The notes below the pieces were generated by a model. It saw nothing but the letters and a program-made list of their open reading frames with translations. It made no database searches and had not been told where the DNA came from. Shown here in pieces: positions 27,951 through 35,538 of a DNA stretch of 64,000 nucleotides. Within the stretch, counting starts at the first letter, position 1. The number at the start of each line of letters is the position of its first letter. This DNA is from Betaproteobacteria bacterium (GTDB lineage: Bacteria; Pseudomonadota; Gammaproteobacteria; Burkholderiales; Burkholderiaceae_C), in NCBI GenBank assembly GCA_016716535.1, contig JADJWD010000002.1, positions 186,001 through 250,000 of the forward strand, read 5' to 3'. The translations under genes were made by a program, and so were the position numbers.

Positions 27951-29252
27951 ATGCTGAAGAAGATTCCGACCCGAAACCTCCGCCTGGGCATGCACCTGCA
28001 TCGCCTCGAAGGCTCGTGGATGAACCACCCGTTCTGGCGCACGCGTTTCGTGCTCGAACAGGCCGAGGACCTGAAGCGGCTGCACGAGTGCGGCGTCGCC
28101 GAGTGCTGGATCGATGTGGCGCTGGGTGTCGACGTGGCCGAAGCAGACGGTGTCGCCGCGCCGGCATCGCCTGTTGCCGCTGCGGCTGAACCGCTGCCGC
28201 AGGAAGCGGCCGCCTCCGCCCCCGAGGCGCGGCCCCTGCCGCAAGCGCGCCCGCCGCTGCCGGCCCCCGGCCCGCGCCGCGAGACCGCCACCTCCTTCGG
28301 CGAAGAGCTGAAGGAAGCCGCCGCCATCTGCAAGCGGGGCCACGAGGCGGTGCTGCGCATGTTCGGCGAGGCGCGCATGGGCCGCGCCGTCGATACCGAA
28401 GGCTGCCGCGCGCTCGTCGAGGACGTGGCCGCATCGGTGGCGCGCAACGCCGGCGCGCTGGTCAGCCTGGCGCGGCTGAAGACGAAGGACGACTACACGT
28501 ACCTGCACTCGGTGGCCGTGTGCGCGCTGATGGTGGCGCTCGGCCGGCAACTCGAGATGGACGAGGCGAAGTGCCGCGAAGCGGGCCTCGCCGGACTCGT
28601 GCACGACGTCGGCAAGGCGTTGATGCCGCTGGAGGTGCTCGGCAAGCCGGGCAAGCTCACCGACGAGGAGTGGCGCGTGATGCGCAGCCACCCCGAGCGC
28701 GGCCACCGCCTGCTGCTCGAAAGCGGCACCGCGGGCGCCGCGGCGCTCGACGTGGCGCTGCACCACCACGAGCGCATCGACGGCCAGGGCTATCCGCACA
28801 AGCTGGCTGGCGACGCCATCTCCGAGTTCGCGCGCATGGGCGCGATCTGCGATGTCTACGACGCGATCACCTCGAACCGGCCGTACAAGGCCGGCTGGGA
28901 CCCTGCCGAGTCGGTGGCGAAGATGGCGTCATGGAAAGGGCACTTCGATGCCGGCATGTTCGCCGCGTTCGTGCACAGCCTGGGCATCTACCCCACCGGC
29001 TCGGTGGTGCGGCTGGAGTCGGGCCGCCTCGCCGTAGTCGCCGAGCAGAACCCCGGCGCGTTGCTGACGCCGGTAGTGATGGTCTTCTACTCGACGCGCG
29101 CGCAGATGCAGGTCGAGCCGCTGCGGCTGGACCTCTCGAGGCAGGGCTGCAACGACCGCATCGTTGCACGCGAAGCGGGCGCCGCGGCGCAATTCCGCCG
29201 GCTCGACGAACTCTGGATGAACCCGGCGCCGGCGCGCAGCCTGGCAGGCTGA
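27951..29252 (+). CDS. HD-GYP domain protein, putative cyclic-di-GMP phosphodiesterase
   Basis: A protein of about 433 residues. The N-terminal DUF3391-like segment starts MLKKIPTRNLRLGMHLHRL. A Pro/Ala-rich linker follows (about 60-105). The HD-GYP domain has the first His in YLHSVAVCALMVALG, the HD pair in LVHDVGKALMP near 218, and the GYP motif in HHERIDGQGYPHKL near 273, so the catalytic metal ligands look intact. It should hydrolyse c-di-GMP. ATG 27951 gives the family N-terminus; ATG 27930 is also possible. Downstream neighbours are unrelated and on the other strand. Confidence 0.88.
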   Translation: MLKKIPTRNLRLGMHLHRLEGSWMNHPFWRTRFVLEQAEDLKRLHECGVAECWIDVALGVDVAEADGVAAPASPVAAAAEPLPQEAAASAPEARPLPQARPPLPAPGPRRETATSFGEELKEAAAICKRGHEAVLRMFGEARMGRAVDTEGCRALVEDVAASVARNAGALVSLARLKTKDDYTYLHSVAVCALMVALGRQLEMDEAKCREAGLAGLVHDVGKALMPLEVLGKPGKLTDEEWRVMRSHPERGHRLLLESGTAGAAALDVALHHHERIDGQGYPHKLAGDAISEFARMGAICDVYDAITSNRPYKAGWDPAESVAKMASWKGHFDAGMFAAFVHSLGIYPTGSVVRLESGRLAVVAEQNPGALLTPVVMVFYSTRAQMQVEPLRLDLSRQGCNDRIVAREAGAAAQFRRLDELWMNPAPARSLAG

Positions 29253-29279
29253 GGCCAGTGCGGCGCGCGGGCGGCGCGC

Positions 29280-29630
29280 CTACCGTGCCTGCGTCGCGGC
29301 CGCGTAGAGCCGCATCGAGCGAGCTCCCGAGCGGCAGAAGACGAGCAGCGGCCGCGGCAGCTCTTCCAGCAACTGCGCGAAGGCCGCGATCTCCTCGGGC
29401 GACTGGTATGCACTGCCGACCGGCAGGAACCGGTACTCGAGCCCTGCGGCGCGCGCCGCCGCCTCGATCGCCGCGTTGGTCGGCTGGTCGGGCCCGTGCT
29501 CGAAGTCGGGCCGGTTGTTGACGACGCTGCGAAAACCCATGCGCGCCGCCTCGGCCATCGCCGAGGGCGTCAGTTGCGGGGCGACGCAGACATCGTCGGC
29601 GACGGCGCGCAGGGAAACGGTGCCGGCCAT
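29280..29630 (-). CDS. DUF442/TIGR01244-type phosphatase-like protein
   Basis: A 116-residue protein with the fold pattern of cysteine phosphatase/sulfurtransferase-like DUF442 proteins, also found as a domain in Blh (beta-lactamase-like hydrolase). It has VAPQLTPSAMAEAARMGF, then VVNNRPD, and the P-loop CRSGARS near 99-105, which matches C-x5-R. The active-site Cys and Arg are therefore present. AAGGGG lies upstream of the ATG at 29630. It begins five bases after the yqeY stop, so it is probably co-transcribed with yqeY. Reported roles for relatives are in sulfide handling, but the substrate here is unknown. Confidence 0.8.
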   Translation of the reverse strand: MAGTVSLRAVADDVCVAPQLTPSAMAEAARMGFRSVVNNRPDFEHGPDQPTNAAIEAAARAAGLEYRFLPVGSAYQSPEEIAAFAQLLEELPRPLLVFCRSGARSMRLYAAATQAR

Positions 29631-29635
29631 CGTCG

Positions 29636-30094
29636 TCACCCCTTGGCGCGGCTGGCCAGCGCCTGCTTCACCGCAGCGCTGAGTGCGCCCATGTCGGCCT
29701 TGCCGGCCAGGCGCGCCTTCGCTGCGCCCATCACCTTGCCCATGTCGCCCGGGCCGGTGGCGCCGAGTTCGTCGACCAGCGCATTCACCGCGGCCGCCAG
29801 TTCGTCGGCACCCAGGCGCACCGGCAGGTACGACTGCAGCACGGTGACCTCGGCCGATTCCTTGTCGACGAGGTCGGTGCGGCCGGCCTGCTCGAAGGCG
29901 GCGATCGAGTCGCGTCGCTGCTTGACGAGCTTGTCGACGATGGCCACGACGGCGGCGTCGTCGAGCGTGACGCGCTCGTCGACCTCCTTTTGCTTCATCG
30001 CCGCCAGCAGCATGCGGATGCACGACAGGCGCGGCGCGTCCTTGGCGCGCATGGCCGCCTTCATGTCCTCGGTAACGCGTTCCTTCAGGTCCAT
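29636..30094 (-). CDS. GatB/YqeY domain protein
   Basis: A 152-residue protein beginning MDLKERVTEDMKAAMRAKD. It is related to the tail domain of GatB, the amidotransferase subunit that contacts tRNA; stand-alone YqeY proteins have no firm function. Family motifs visible are LSCIRMLLAAMKQKEVDE and the GDMGKVMGAAKARLAGKADM segment. It lies downstream of rpsU, as in many proteobacteria and firmicutes, but a terminator hairpin separates the two. A longer in-frame start at 30133 would add residues not typical of the family. Confidence 0.93.
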   Translation of the reverse strand: MDLKERVTEDMKAAMRAKDAPRLSCIRMLLAAMKQKEVDERVTLDDAAVVAIVDKLVKQRRDSIAAFEQAGRTDLVDKESAEVTVLQSYLPVRLGADELAAAVNALVDELGATGPGDMGKVMGAAKARLAGKADMGALSAAVKQALASRAKG

Positions 30095-30143
30095 CGTTGT
30101 CTCCGCGCGCGGCGGCCAAGGCCGTCGGTGCAAGAAATGACAA

Positions 30144-30170
30144 AGCCCGCGACGGCAGTCCGCGCGGGCT
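30144..30170 (-). terminator. Intrinsic terminator after rpsU
   Basis: On the minus strand, arms AGCCCGCG and CGCGGGCT (plus coordinates 30163-30170 and 30144-30151) enclose an 11-base loop and are followed by TTTGTCATTTCTT. It lies between rpsU and yqeY, so yqeY depends on readthrough or its own promoter. Confidence 0.7.
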
Positions 30171-30180
30171 CAGGGGCAAG

Positions 30181-30200
30181 GCCGGCGCCGGGGCGCCGGC
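30181..30200 (-). other. Second GC hairpin just after rpsU
   Basis: A perfect nine-base inverted repeat, GCCGGCGCC-GG-GGCGCCGGC, four bases beyond the rpsU stop. There is no T-tract, so it is more likely to protect the 3' end of the mRNA or assist the next hairpin than to terminate alone. Confidence 0.5.
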
Positions 30201-30204
30201 GACG

Positions 30205-30417
30205 TCAGTACAGCTTCTTGGGCAGCTGCATGCTGCGCACGCGCTTGAAGTGCCGCTTCACCGCGGCGGCCTTCTTACGCTTGCGCTCGGCCGTCGGCTT
30301 CTCGTAGAACTCGCGCGCGCGCAATTCGGTGAGCAGGCCGATCTTCTCGATCGTGCGCTTGAAGCGGCGCAGGGCGACATCGAACGGCTCGTTCTCTTTG
30401 ACGCGGATCGTGGTCAT
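30205..30417 (-). CDS. rpsU: 30S ribosomal protein S21
   Basis: RpsU, 70 residues, strongly basic, starting MTTIRVKENEPFDVALRRFKR and ending in the KR-rich RAREFYEKPTAERKRKKAAAVKRH with a C-terminal LPKKLY. S21 helps initiation by the 30S subunit near the anti-Shine-Dalgarno region. The ATG at 30417 gives the exact family length. The ribosome binding site is poor (AAAGTAAAAG), which is of interest because S21 acts at that step. Confidence 0.97.
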   Translation of the reverse strand: MTTIRVKENEPFDVALRRFKRTIEKIGLLTELRAREFYEKPTAERKRKKAAAVKRHFKRVRSMQLPKKLY

Positions 30418-30435
30418 CTTTACTTTGATGTGGAT

Positions 30436-30471
30436 GGGCCCGGCGGGCCCCGAGCGGAACTTGGCATTATA
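30436..30471 (-). promoter_or_regulatory. rpsU: rpsU promoter -10 box and leader hairpin
   Basis: On the minus strand TATAAT (plus coordinates 30466-30471) lies about 50 bases before the rpsU start; the -35 box is weak. The leader then holds a perfect hairpin GGGCCC-GCC-GGGCCC (30436-30450), which could serve in autoregulation or stability. Confidence 0.5.
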
Positions 30472-30597
30472 GGGCGGATCGGGTGCCAGCTTGTTCTCGC
30501 CCGGCCGAACGTTGCGGTGTGCCAGAGGCTGGCAATTGCTCAAGATAGGAAGTACTCGCGTCGATCACCCTTGCGATGGGGAACAACCGGCACCAAG

Positions 30598-30621
30598 ATG
30601 CACCCACATATGCACCCACAT
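30598..30621 (+). repeat. Tandem 12-bp duplication upstream of the GGDEF-like gene
   Basis: ATGCACCCACAT occurs twice back to back (30598-30609 and 30610-30621), 36 bases before the chosen ATG of the next gene. Each copy contains an ATG, but in a frame different from the gene. Confidence 0.8.
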
Positions 30622-30656
30622 GCCACCGTGGACCGGCCCCTCGCTTGCCGCCAACA

Positions 30657-31712
30657 ATGAAACCCGCTGCCGATTCGTCCGTGATGTCACCCTCGGTGCC
30701 GTCCTCGCCGCCGGCCCCCGTGGCTGCTGGCGCGCCGCTGGCTTCTTCCTTCGATGCCGCGTGGGCCAGCGCCGGCGTGTTGCTGGCGGCGGCCGGGCAG
30801 GGCCTGGCCGTGAAGGACGCCGATAGCGGCCGCTACCTGCACGCCAACGCCGTGCTGCTGGGGTGGCTGGGGCGCGAGGCGGGCGACGTGGTCGGGCGCA
30901 CCGACGCCGATCTCTTCGACGCCGCGACGCACGGCGCGCTGCGCGCCGCCGACCAGACGGCGCTGGCGCAAGGCGCGGTGCTGACGGCCGAACACCGCAT
31001 CGGCCTGGCCGGCGGGCCGCGCGAACTGTCGGTGGCCCGGCTGGCCGAAGCTGGAACGGTTGGCGCCCGCCGCCTGGTGTCGGTGTGGGCCGACCTCGCC
31101 GCCCCACGCCAGCAGGAAGCGCAGGGGCGCGCGGCGCTCGCGCAGATCGAGCAACTGCAGTCGGCGATGGCGTCGTTGCGCCGCGAACTGGCCGACCAAG
31201 GGCTGCGCGACGCGGCTTCGGGCCTCTATGCGAAGGCGCACTTCGAGGATCAACTGCGGCGCGAGGTCGATCTATCCAGCCGCGAGCACCGCGAGTTCTC
31301 GATCGTCTTCGTCGAGCTCGACGAGGCACCGGCGGGCGACGCCGCGGCCTTGCCGGGCGCCGCGCTGCAGGTCGTACAGGGCGCGCTCGGGCGCTTGCTG
31401 AAGAGCGGCACGCGCGCGATGGACGCCGCCTGCCGGCTCGACGAACGGTTGTTCGCCGTGCTGCTGTCGGGTGTGGGCTTGGCCACCGCGCACTCGCGCA
31501 TGGAAGGCTTGCGGCGCCGCTGCGCCACCGAGATCGTCGTGCACGAAGGCAAGGAGGCGCGCTTCACCGTCTCGATGGGCGTGGCCAGCTTCCCGCATAC
31601 CGCGCACACGCAGGCCGAGTTGCTGCAGGCGTGCACGGCGGCGCTGAGCGAGGCGCAGCGCCGCGGCGGCAACCACGTCGCGCTGGCGGCCATCCGCCTG
31701 GAATCGTCCTGA
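30657..31712 (+). CDS. PAS-GGDEF-like signalling protein with degenerate GGDEF motif
   Basis: A protein of about 351 residues. The N-terminal third resembles a PAS domain (VLLAAAGQGLAVKDADSGR near 30-48, then GRTDADLFD). A helical linker with QIEQLQSAMASLRREL follows, then a diguanylate cyclase-like fold beginning SGLYAKAHFEDQLRRE near 192. Where GGDEF should stand the sequence reads CRLDERLFAVLLSG, so the two catalytic glycines and the normal DEF are missing; the C-terminal VSMGVASFPHTA segment is kept. It is unlikely to make c-di-GMP and may be a sensor or binding protein. ATG 30657 gives MKPAADSS; a longer frame begins at 30576. Confidence 0.8.
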   Translation: MKPAADSSVMSPSVPSSPPAPVAAGAPLASSFDAAWASAGVLLAAAGQGLAVKDADSGRYLHANAVLLGWLGREAGDVVGRTDADLFDAATHGALRAADQTALAQGAVLTAEHRIGLAGGPRELSVARLAEAGTVGARRLVSVWADLAAPRQQEAQGRAALAQIEQLQSAMASLRRELADQGLRDAASGLYAKAHFEDQLRREVDLSSREHREFSIVFVELDEAPAGDAAALPGAALQVVQGALGRLLKSGTRAMDAACRLDERLFAVLLSGVGLATAHSRMEGLRRRCATEIVVHEGKEARFTVSMGVASFPHTAHTQAELLQACTAALSEAQRRGGNHVALAAIRLESS

Positions 31713-31715
31713 CCT

Positions 31716-31737
31716 CGGCTCGACTTCGGCTCGACTT
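31716..31737. repeat. Short tandem repeat between convergent genes
   Basis: CGGCTCGACTT occurs twice in tandem (31716-31726, 31727-31737) and a third partial copy starts at 31738. It fills most of the 33-base gap between two convergent stop codons. Confidence 0.7.
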
Positions 31738-31745
31738 CGGCCTAG

Positions 31746-32564
31746 CTATCCCTTGAAGGCCTGCCAGGCCATGTACAGCGCCAGCGCTCCGAGCAACAGG
31801 CCGAAGGCGCGGCGCAGGCGCGCCACAGGGATGCGATGCGCCGTGCGCGCGCCCAGCGGCGCCAATAGCACGCTGGCCGCGGCGACGATGCCGATCGCCG
31901 GCAGGTACAGGTAGCCGAAGGCGCCGGGCAGCACCGGCGGCAGCGACCAGCCGCCGAGCACGTAGCCGATGCTGCTGGCCAGCGCGATCGGGAAGCCGAG
32001 CGCCGCGGCGGTGCCGACGGCTTCACGCATCGGCACCGAGCAGCGCGTCATGAACGGCACCGAGAGAAACGCGCCACCGGCCCCGACCAGCGCCGACAGG
32101 AAGCCGATGCCGGTCCCTACGCCCACGAGCCCGGCGGTGCCGGGCAGGCGCCGCGCGGCCGTCGCGCCACTGCCGCGCCACATGCGCCAGGCCATCACCG
32201 CGTTGAAGCCGGCAAAGGCGATCGCCAGCCACTGCCCGCGTACCGCGGCCAGCACGCCGGCACCGGCGATGACGCCGCCGATGGCGATGCCCGGTGCGAA
32301 CGCCGCCACGAGCGGCCAGCGCACCGCGCCGTGGCGGTGGTGCGCGAGCAGGCTCGACACCGAGGTGAAGAGGATCGAGGCGCCAGACGAGGCGATGGCC
32401 ATCTTCACCGCGAGCCCCGACTCGACGTCGCGTTGCATCAACAGCAGCGTCAGCACCGGCACCATCATCATGCCGCCGCCGATGCCCAGCAGCCCGGCCA
32501 TGAAGCCGACCGCCGCACCGAGTAGCAGCAACTCGACGATGAAGAGCGGCGCGAGTTCGGGCAC
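31746..32564 (-). CDS. TauE/SafE family membrane transporter
   Basis: A 272-residue protein with about eight hydrophobic segments and the two internal repeats of the TauE/SafE family: AAVGFMAGLLGIGGGMMMVPVL near residue 16 and GIGFLSALVGAGGAFLSVPF near 150. Members export sulfite or organosulfonates, or exchange other anions; the substrate is not known here. GTG at 32564 is the only sensible start (PELAPLFIVELLLL follows) and lies five bases after the EVE-gene stop, so the two are co-transcribed. Confidence 0.88.
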   Translation of the reverse strand: MPELAPLFIVELLLLGAAVGFMAGLLGIGGGMMMVPVLTLLLMQRDVESGLAVKMAIASSGASILFTSVSSLLAHHRHGAVRWPLVAAFAPGIAIGGVIAGAGVLAAVRGQWLAIAFAGFNAVMAWRMWRGSGATAARRLPGTAGLVGVGTGIGFLSALVGAGGAFLSVPFMTRCSVPMREAVGTAAALGFPIALASSIGYVLGGWSLPPVLPGAFGYLYLPAIGIVAAASVLLAPLGARTAHRIPVARLRRAFGLLLGALALYMAWQAFKG

Positions 32565-32569
32565 GCGTG

Positions 32570-33043
<474 letters not shown>

Positions 33044-33140
33044 CGCGAAGCGCCGGCGTACGACGCCGAAAGTGGCGCCGGAATTGGCGCCGGTTCGAGG
33101 CGGGCAGCGAGGCTGCCGGCGATGAAGGCAAGAAGATGGT

Positions 33141-33319
33141 GTCCGCCGTGGCACGTGAGCCGCATTCCCGAACCCTCAGCGGAAGTTCAGGTGGGCGAGG
33201 TCAGCCAAGCTTCGGGTTCATCTGACGCGAGACGATCACACCTGCCTGGCAATTCTTCCAAGCCCTTGCTCAATGAGCATCGGTTCGAAGAAACATTAAG
33301 CCCACGCATCACGACGGAC
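33141..33319 (-). ncRNA. ssrS: 6S RNA
   Basis: A 179-base RNA between zapA and the EVE gene. Its ends form a 20-position helix: minus-strand 5' GTCCGTCGTGATGCGTGGGC (33319-33300) pairs with 3' GCTCACGTGCCACGGCGGAC (33160-33141), with only G-U pairs and one A-C mismatch. The next segment has CGAACC pairing with GGTTCG, as in 6S RNAs. A TAAAAT -10 box at 33326-33331 places the start exactly at 33319. Location directly after zapA and the size match the family (184 bases in E. coli). 6S RNA binds sigma-70 RNA polymerase as an open-promoter mimic. Exact ends remain to be mapped. Confidence 0.87.
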
Positions 33320-33325
33320 AGCTGG

Positions 33326-33354
33326 ATTTTACGGCGCGACTTCGCTCGTGAACA
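33326..33354 (-). promoter_or_regulatory. ssrS: Promoter of the 6S RNA gene
   Basis: TAAAAT (33326-33331, minus strand) with a weak TGTTCA at 33349-33354, spacing 17. The predicted start is at 33319, seven bases after the -10 box. Confidence 0.6.
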
Positions 33355-33459
33355 CACGGCACGCAGTGACCGGATGTCGAAGCGGGTCGTTGCCGCGGCA
33401 CTTGCACGAACGCATGAAAAACGCGCCACGCAGGCGCCGCCCGCTACGCTGTCTTCGCC

Positions 33460-33795
33460 TCAGAGCAACTGGCCGTCGTCGGCCAGCGCCGCATCGACGC
33501 GACGCAGCAGTTCGTCGACGTCGACACCGTCGACCGCGTCGTGGCTGGCGGCGGCCGCGCCATTGGCCGCATGCGCCGCATGCGCCGCGCCCAAGCCCTG
33601 CTCGGCGATCTGGTACGCGAGGTTCAGCGCCGCGAGCACAGCAATGCGCTCGCGCGCCTTTACCTTGCCGGCGTCGCGGATGTTCGTCATCTCGCGGTCG
33701 ACGGCGGCGACGGCACGCACCAGCAACTCTTCGCCGCCCTCGGGGCAGCCCAGCGTGTAGGCCTGGCCGAGGATACTGACTTCGACCTGCTTCAT
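33460..33795 (-). CDS. zapA: Cell division protein ZapA
   Basis: ZapA, 111 residues. It starts MKQVEVSILGQAYTLGCPEG and has the RAVAAVDREMTNIRDAGKVKARERIAVL-type dimerisation helix, here with a shorter tail. ZapA bundles FtsZ filaments at mid-cell. The start overlaps the stop of the upstream coiled-coil gene as ATGA, so the pair is coupled. The C-terminus carries an Ala-rich insertion (AAHAAHAANGAAAA) that is not part of the core. Confidence 0.93.
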   Translation of the reverse strand: MKQVEVSILGQAYTLGCPEGGEELLVRAVAAVDREMTNIRDAGKVKARERIAVLAALNLAYQIAEQGLGAAHAAHAANGAAAASHDAVDGVDVDELLRRVDAALADDGQLL

Positions 33796-34022
33796 CGCGC
33801 GGCCGGCCCGTCACCGGGTTGCGGCGCCGCCTCGCCGCCGGGCAGGCGCGCCAGCAACGCGTCGATCCGCGCGCGCGCAGCGGCCAGGCGCGAACGCAGG
33901 CTGTCGCGTTCGTTGGTCACCGTCACCAGCTGCTGCGAGATCAGCGCGCTCGTGCGCTTGAGCTCCTGGTGGCGCACCACCAGCCGGTCGACGCGTTCGG
34001 CGAGGTCTTCGAACCTGGCCAT
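33792..34022 (-). CDS. Small coiled-coil protein upstream of zapA (ZapB/SlyX-like)
   Basis: A 76-residue protein, almost wholly helical with heptads: FEDLAERVDRLVVRHQELK, then TNERDSLRSRLAAARARID. It resembles the short coiled-coil proteins encoded next to zapA in many beta- and gammaproteobacteria, some called ZapB-like. The four-base overlap with zapA suggests a division-related role, but that is inferred from context only. The last 12 residues are Gly/Pro/Ala-rich and probably disordered. Confidence 0.8.
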   Translation of the reverse strand: MARFEDLAERVDRLVVRHQELKRTSALISQQLVTVTNERDSLRSRLAAARARIDALLARLPGGEAAPQPGDGPAAR

Positions 34023-34057
34023 CTCAGCCCCACCGCAAAGTGCTTGCAGGTCGCATG

Positions 34058-34738
34058 TCAGTCCGCCTCCGCGCCGCGGATTCTAGAAGCGCCCTCGGCA
34101 CGCGCCTGCGTGCAGAAGCGTTGCACGCTGCACGCCGCGCAGCGCGGCGTGCGTGCCAGGCACACGTAGCGGCCGTGCAGGATGAGCCAATGGTGCGCGT
34201 CCCGGCGGTAGCGCTCGGGCACGCAGGCGAGCAGCCCTTGCTCGACGGCCATCGGGTCCTTGCCCGGCGCCAGCCCGCTTCGGTTGGCGACGCGGAAGAT
34301 GTGCGTGTCCACGGCCATCGTCGGCTCGCCGAAGGCGACGTTGAGCACGACGTTGGCCGTCTTGCGCCCGACGCCGGGCAGCTTCTCCAGCGCCTCGCGC
34401 GAACGCGGCACCTCGCCGCCGTGCTGCTCGACGAGGATGCGGCAGGTCTCGTGGAGGTTCCGCGCCTTCGTGCGATAGAGACCGATCGTGCGGATCGCCT
34501 CGGTCAGCTCGTCGAGGCCGAGCGCCAGCATGCGCTGCGGTGTCCAGGCGCGCGCGAAGAGCGCACGCGTCGCCTTGTTGACGCCGGCGTCGGTGGCCTG
34601 CGCCGACAGCAGCACCGCGGCGAGCAACTCGAAGACGTTGGTGAACTCCAGTTCCGAGCGCGGACGCGGGTTGGCCGCGGCGAGCGTGGCGAAGAAGGAC
34701 TCGATGTGGTCGGGGCTCATGGGGCTCATGGGACTCAT
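34058..34738 (-). CDS. nth: Endonuclease III
   Basis: Nth, 226 residues from the first ATG. It is a DNA glycosylase/AP lyase for oxidised pyrimidines. The helix-hairpin-helix with catalytic Lys is LPGVGRKTANVVLN near 119-132, and the catalytic Asp is in VDTHIFRVANR. The [4Fe-4S] loop is CLARTPRCAACSVQRFC (C-x6-C-x2-C-x5-C). Three in-frame ATGs nine bases apart (34738, 34729, 34720) arise from a tandem repeat, so translation could begin at any of them. The first ATG overlaps the stop of the ferredoxin gene. Confidence 0.96.
   Translation of the reverse strand: MSPMSPMSPDHIESFFATLAAANPRPRSELEFTNVFELLAAVLLSAQATDAGVNKATRALFARAWTPQRMLALGLDELTEAIRTIGLYRTKARNLHETCRILVEQHGGEVPRSREALEKLPGVGRKTANVVLNVAFGEPTMAVDTHIFRVANRSGLAPGKDPMAVEQGLLACVPERYRRDAHHWLILHGRYVCLARTPRCAACSVQRFCTQARAEGASRIRGAEAD
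34712..34738 (-). repeat. nth: 9-bp tandem repeat at the nth start
   Basis: On the minus strand ATGAGTCCC, ATGAGCCCC and ATGAGCCCC follow each other and encode MSPMSPMSP. Each unit carries a potential start codon. No separate Shine-Dalgarno sequence distinguishes them. Confidence 0.85.
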
Positions 34739-35463
34739 GGCTTGTCGTCGCTGCGTTCGCCGCGCTCACGTGCGCGCTGCATCGCCGCCTCGATGACCGC
34801 GCGCTTGCGCGCCAGCACGTCGGCATCGACGAGCGTGCTCGCGGCCTGCAGATCGGCGAGCTTGTGCGCCGCCTTGGCGGCCAGCCGCTCATCGTTCTCG
34901 CGCTGCTCGCGCGCCACGCGCAGCCGGTGGAAGGCGTAGCGTTCGCGCGCCTGCGCGGCTTCGTCTTCGCTCCAGGCCGCCCAGCCGGTGCGATCGCCGG
35001 TCACCGGCTCCATTGAAATGCAGTCGACCGGGCACACCGGCACGCACAACTCGCAGCCGGTGCACAGCGGCTCGACGACCGTGTGCATCTGCTTGGAGGC
35101 GCCGACGATGCAGTCGACCGGGCAGGCCTTGATGCAAAGCGTGCAGCCGATGCACCAGTTCTCGTCGATGACGGCGAGCGCCCTTGGGCCCTCGTGGCCG
35201 CGTTGCGGGTCCAGCGGCAGCGGGGGACGGCCGGTGAGGGCGGCCAGGCGCACGATGCCCTCGGCACCGCCCGGCGGGCAGCGGTTGATGTCGGCCGAGC
35301 CGTCAGCCATTGCCTCGGCATAGCCGTGGCAGTCGGGGTAGCCGCAGCGCGTGCATTGCGTCTGCGGCAACGCGTCTTCCAGGCGCGCCGCGAGCGTGTC
35401 GGCGGCGGGCGCAGCGGATGACGCGGGATCTGGCGCGGAACCTGGCGAAACGGGCGAGGGCAC
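34735..35463 (-). CDS. rsxB: RnfB/RsxB-type ferredoxin, stand-alone and soluble form
   Basis: A 242-residue protein. The N-terminal Fe-S domain has QCTRCGYPDCHGYAEAMADG and a further Cys in INRCPPGG. Two classical [4Fe-4S] motifs follow, CIGCTLCIKACPVDC near 104 and CTGCELCVPVCPVDC near 134. The C-terminal 90 residues form a charged helical tail. It matches RnfB/RsxB except that the hydrophobic N-terminal anchor is absent, replaced by a Pro/Ala/Ser-rich stretch, and no rnfACDGE genes are near. It is coupled to nth by ATGA overlap, so a role in electron supply to iron-sulfur proteins or redox sensing is possible but unproven. Confidence 0.88.
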   Translation of the reverse strand: MPSPVSPGSAPDPASSAAPAADTLAARLEDALPQTQCTRCGYPDCHGYAEAMADGSADINRCPPGGAEGIVRLAALTGRPPLPLDPQRGHEGPRALAVIDENWCIGCTLCIKACPVDCIVGASKQMHTVVEPLCTGCELCVPVCPVDCISMEPVTGDRTGWAAWSEDEAAQARERYAFHRLRVAREQRENDERLAAKAAHKLADLQAASTLVDADVLARKRAVIEAAMQRARERGERSDDKP

Positions 35464-35538
35464 GCGCCGATTATCCGGCGCGCCTACATGTCACCTCGGC
35501 GCCGCGGTGGTGTGCCGCCGCGCCAGCCCGCCGCGTCT

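Noticed and set aside
29496..30140. Plus-strand 214-residue frame opposite yqeY
   Set aside because: Antisense to two recognisable genes, with Ser/Arg/Ala bias and no family features.
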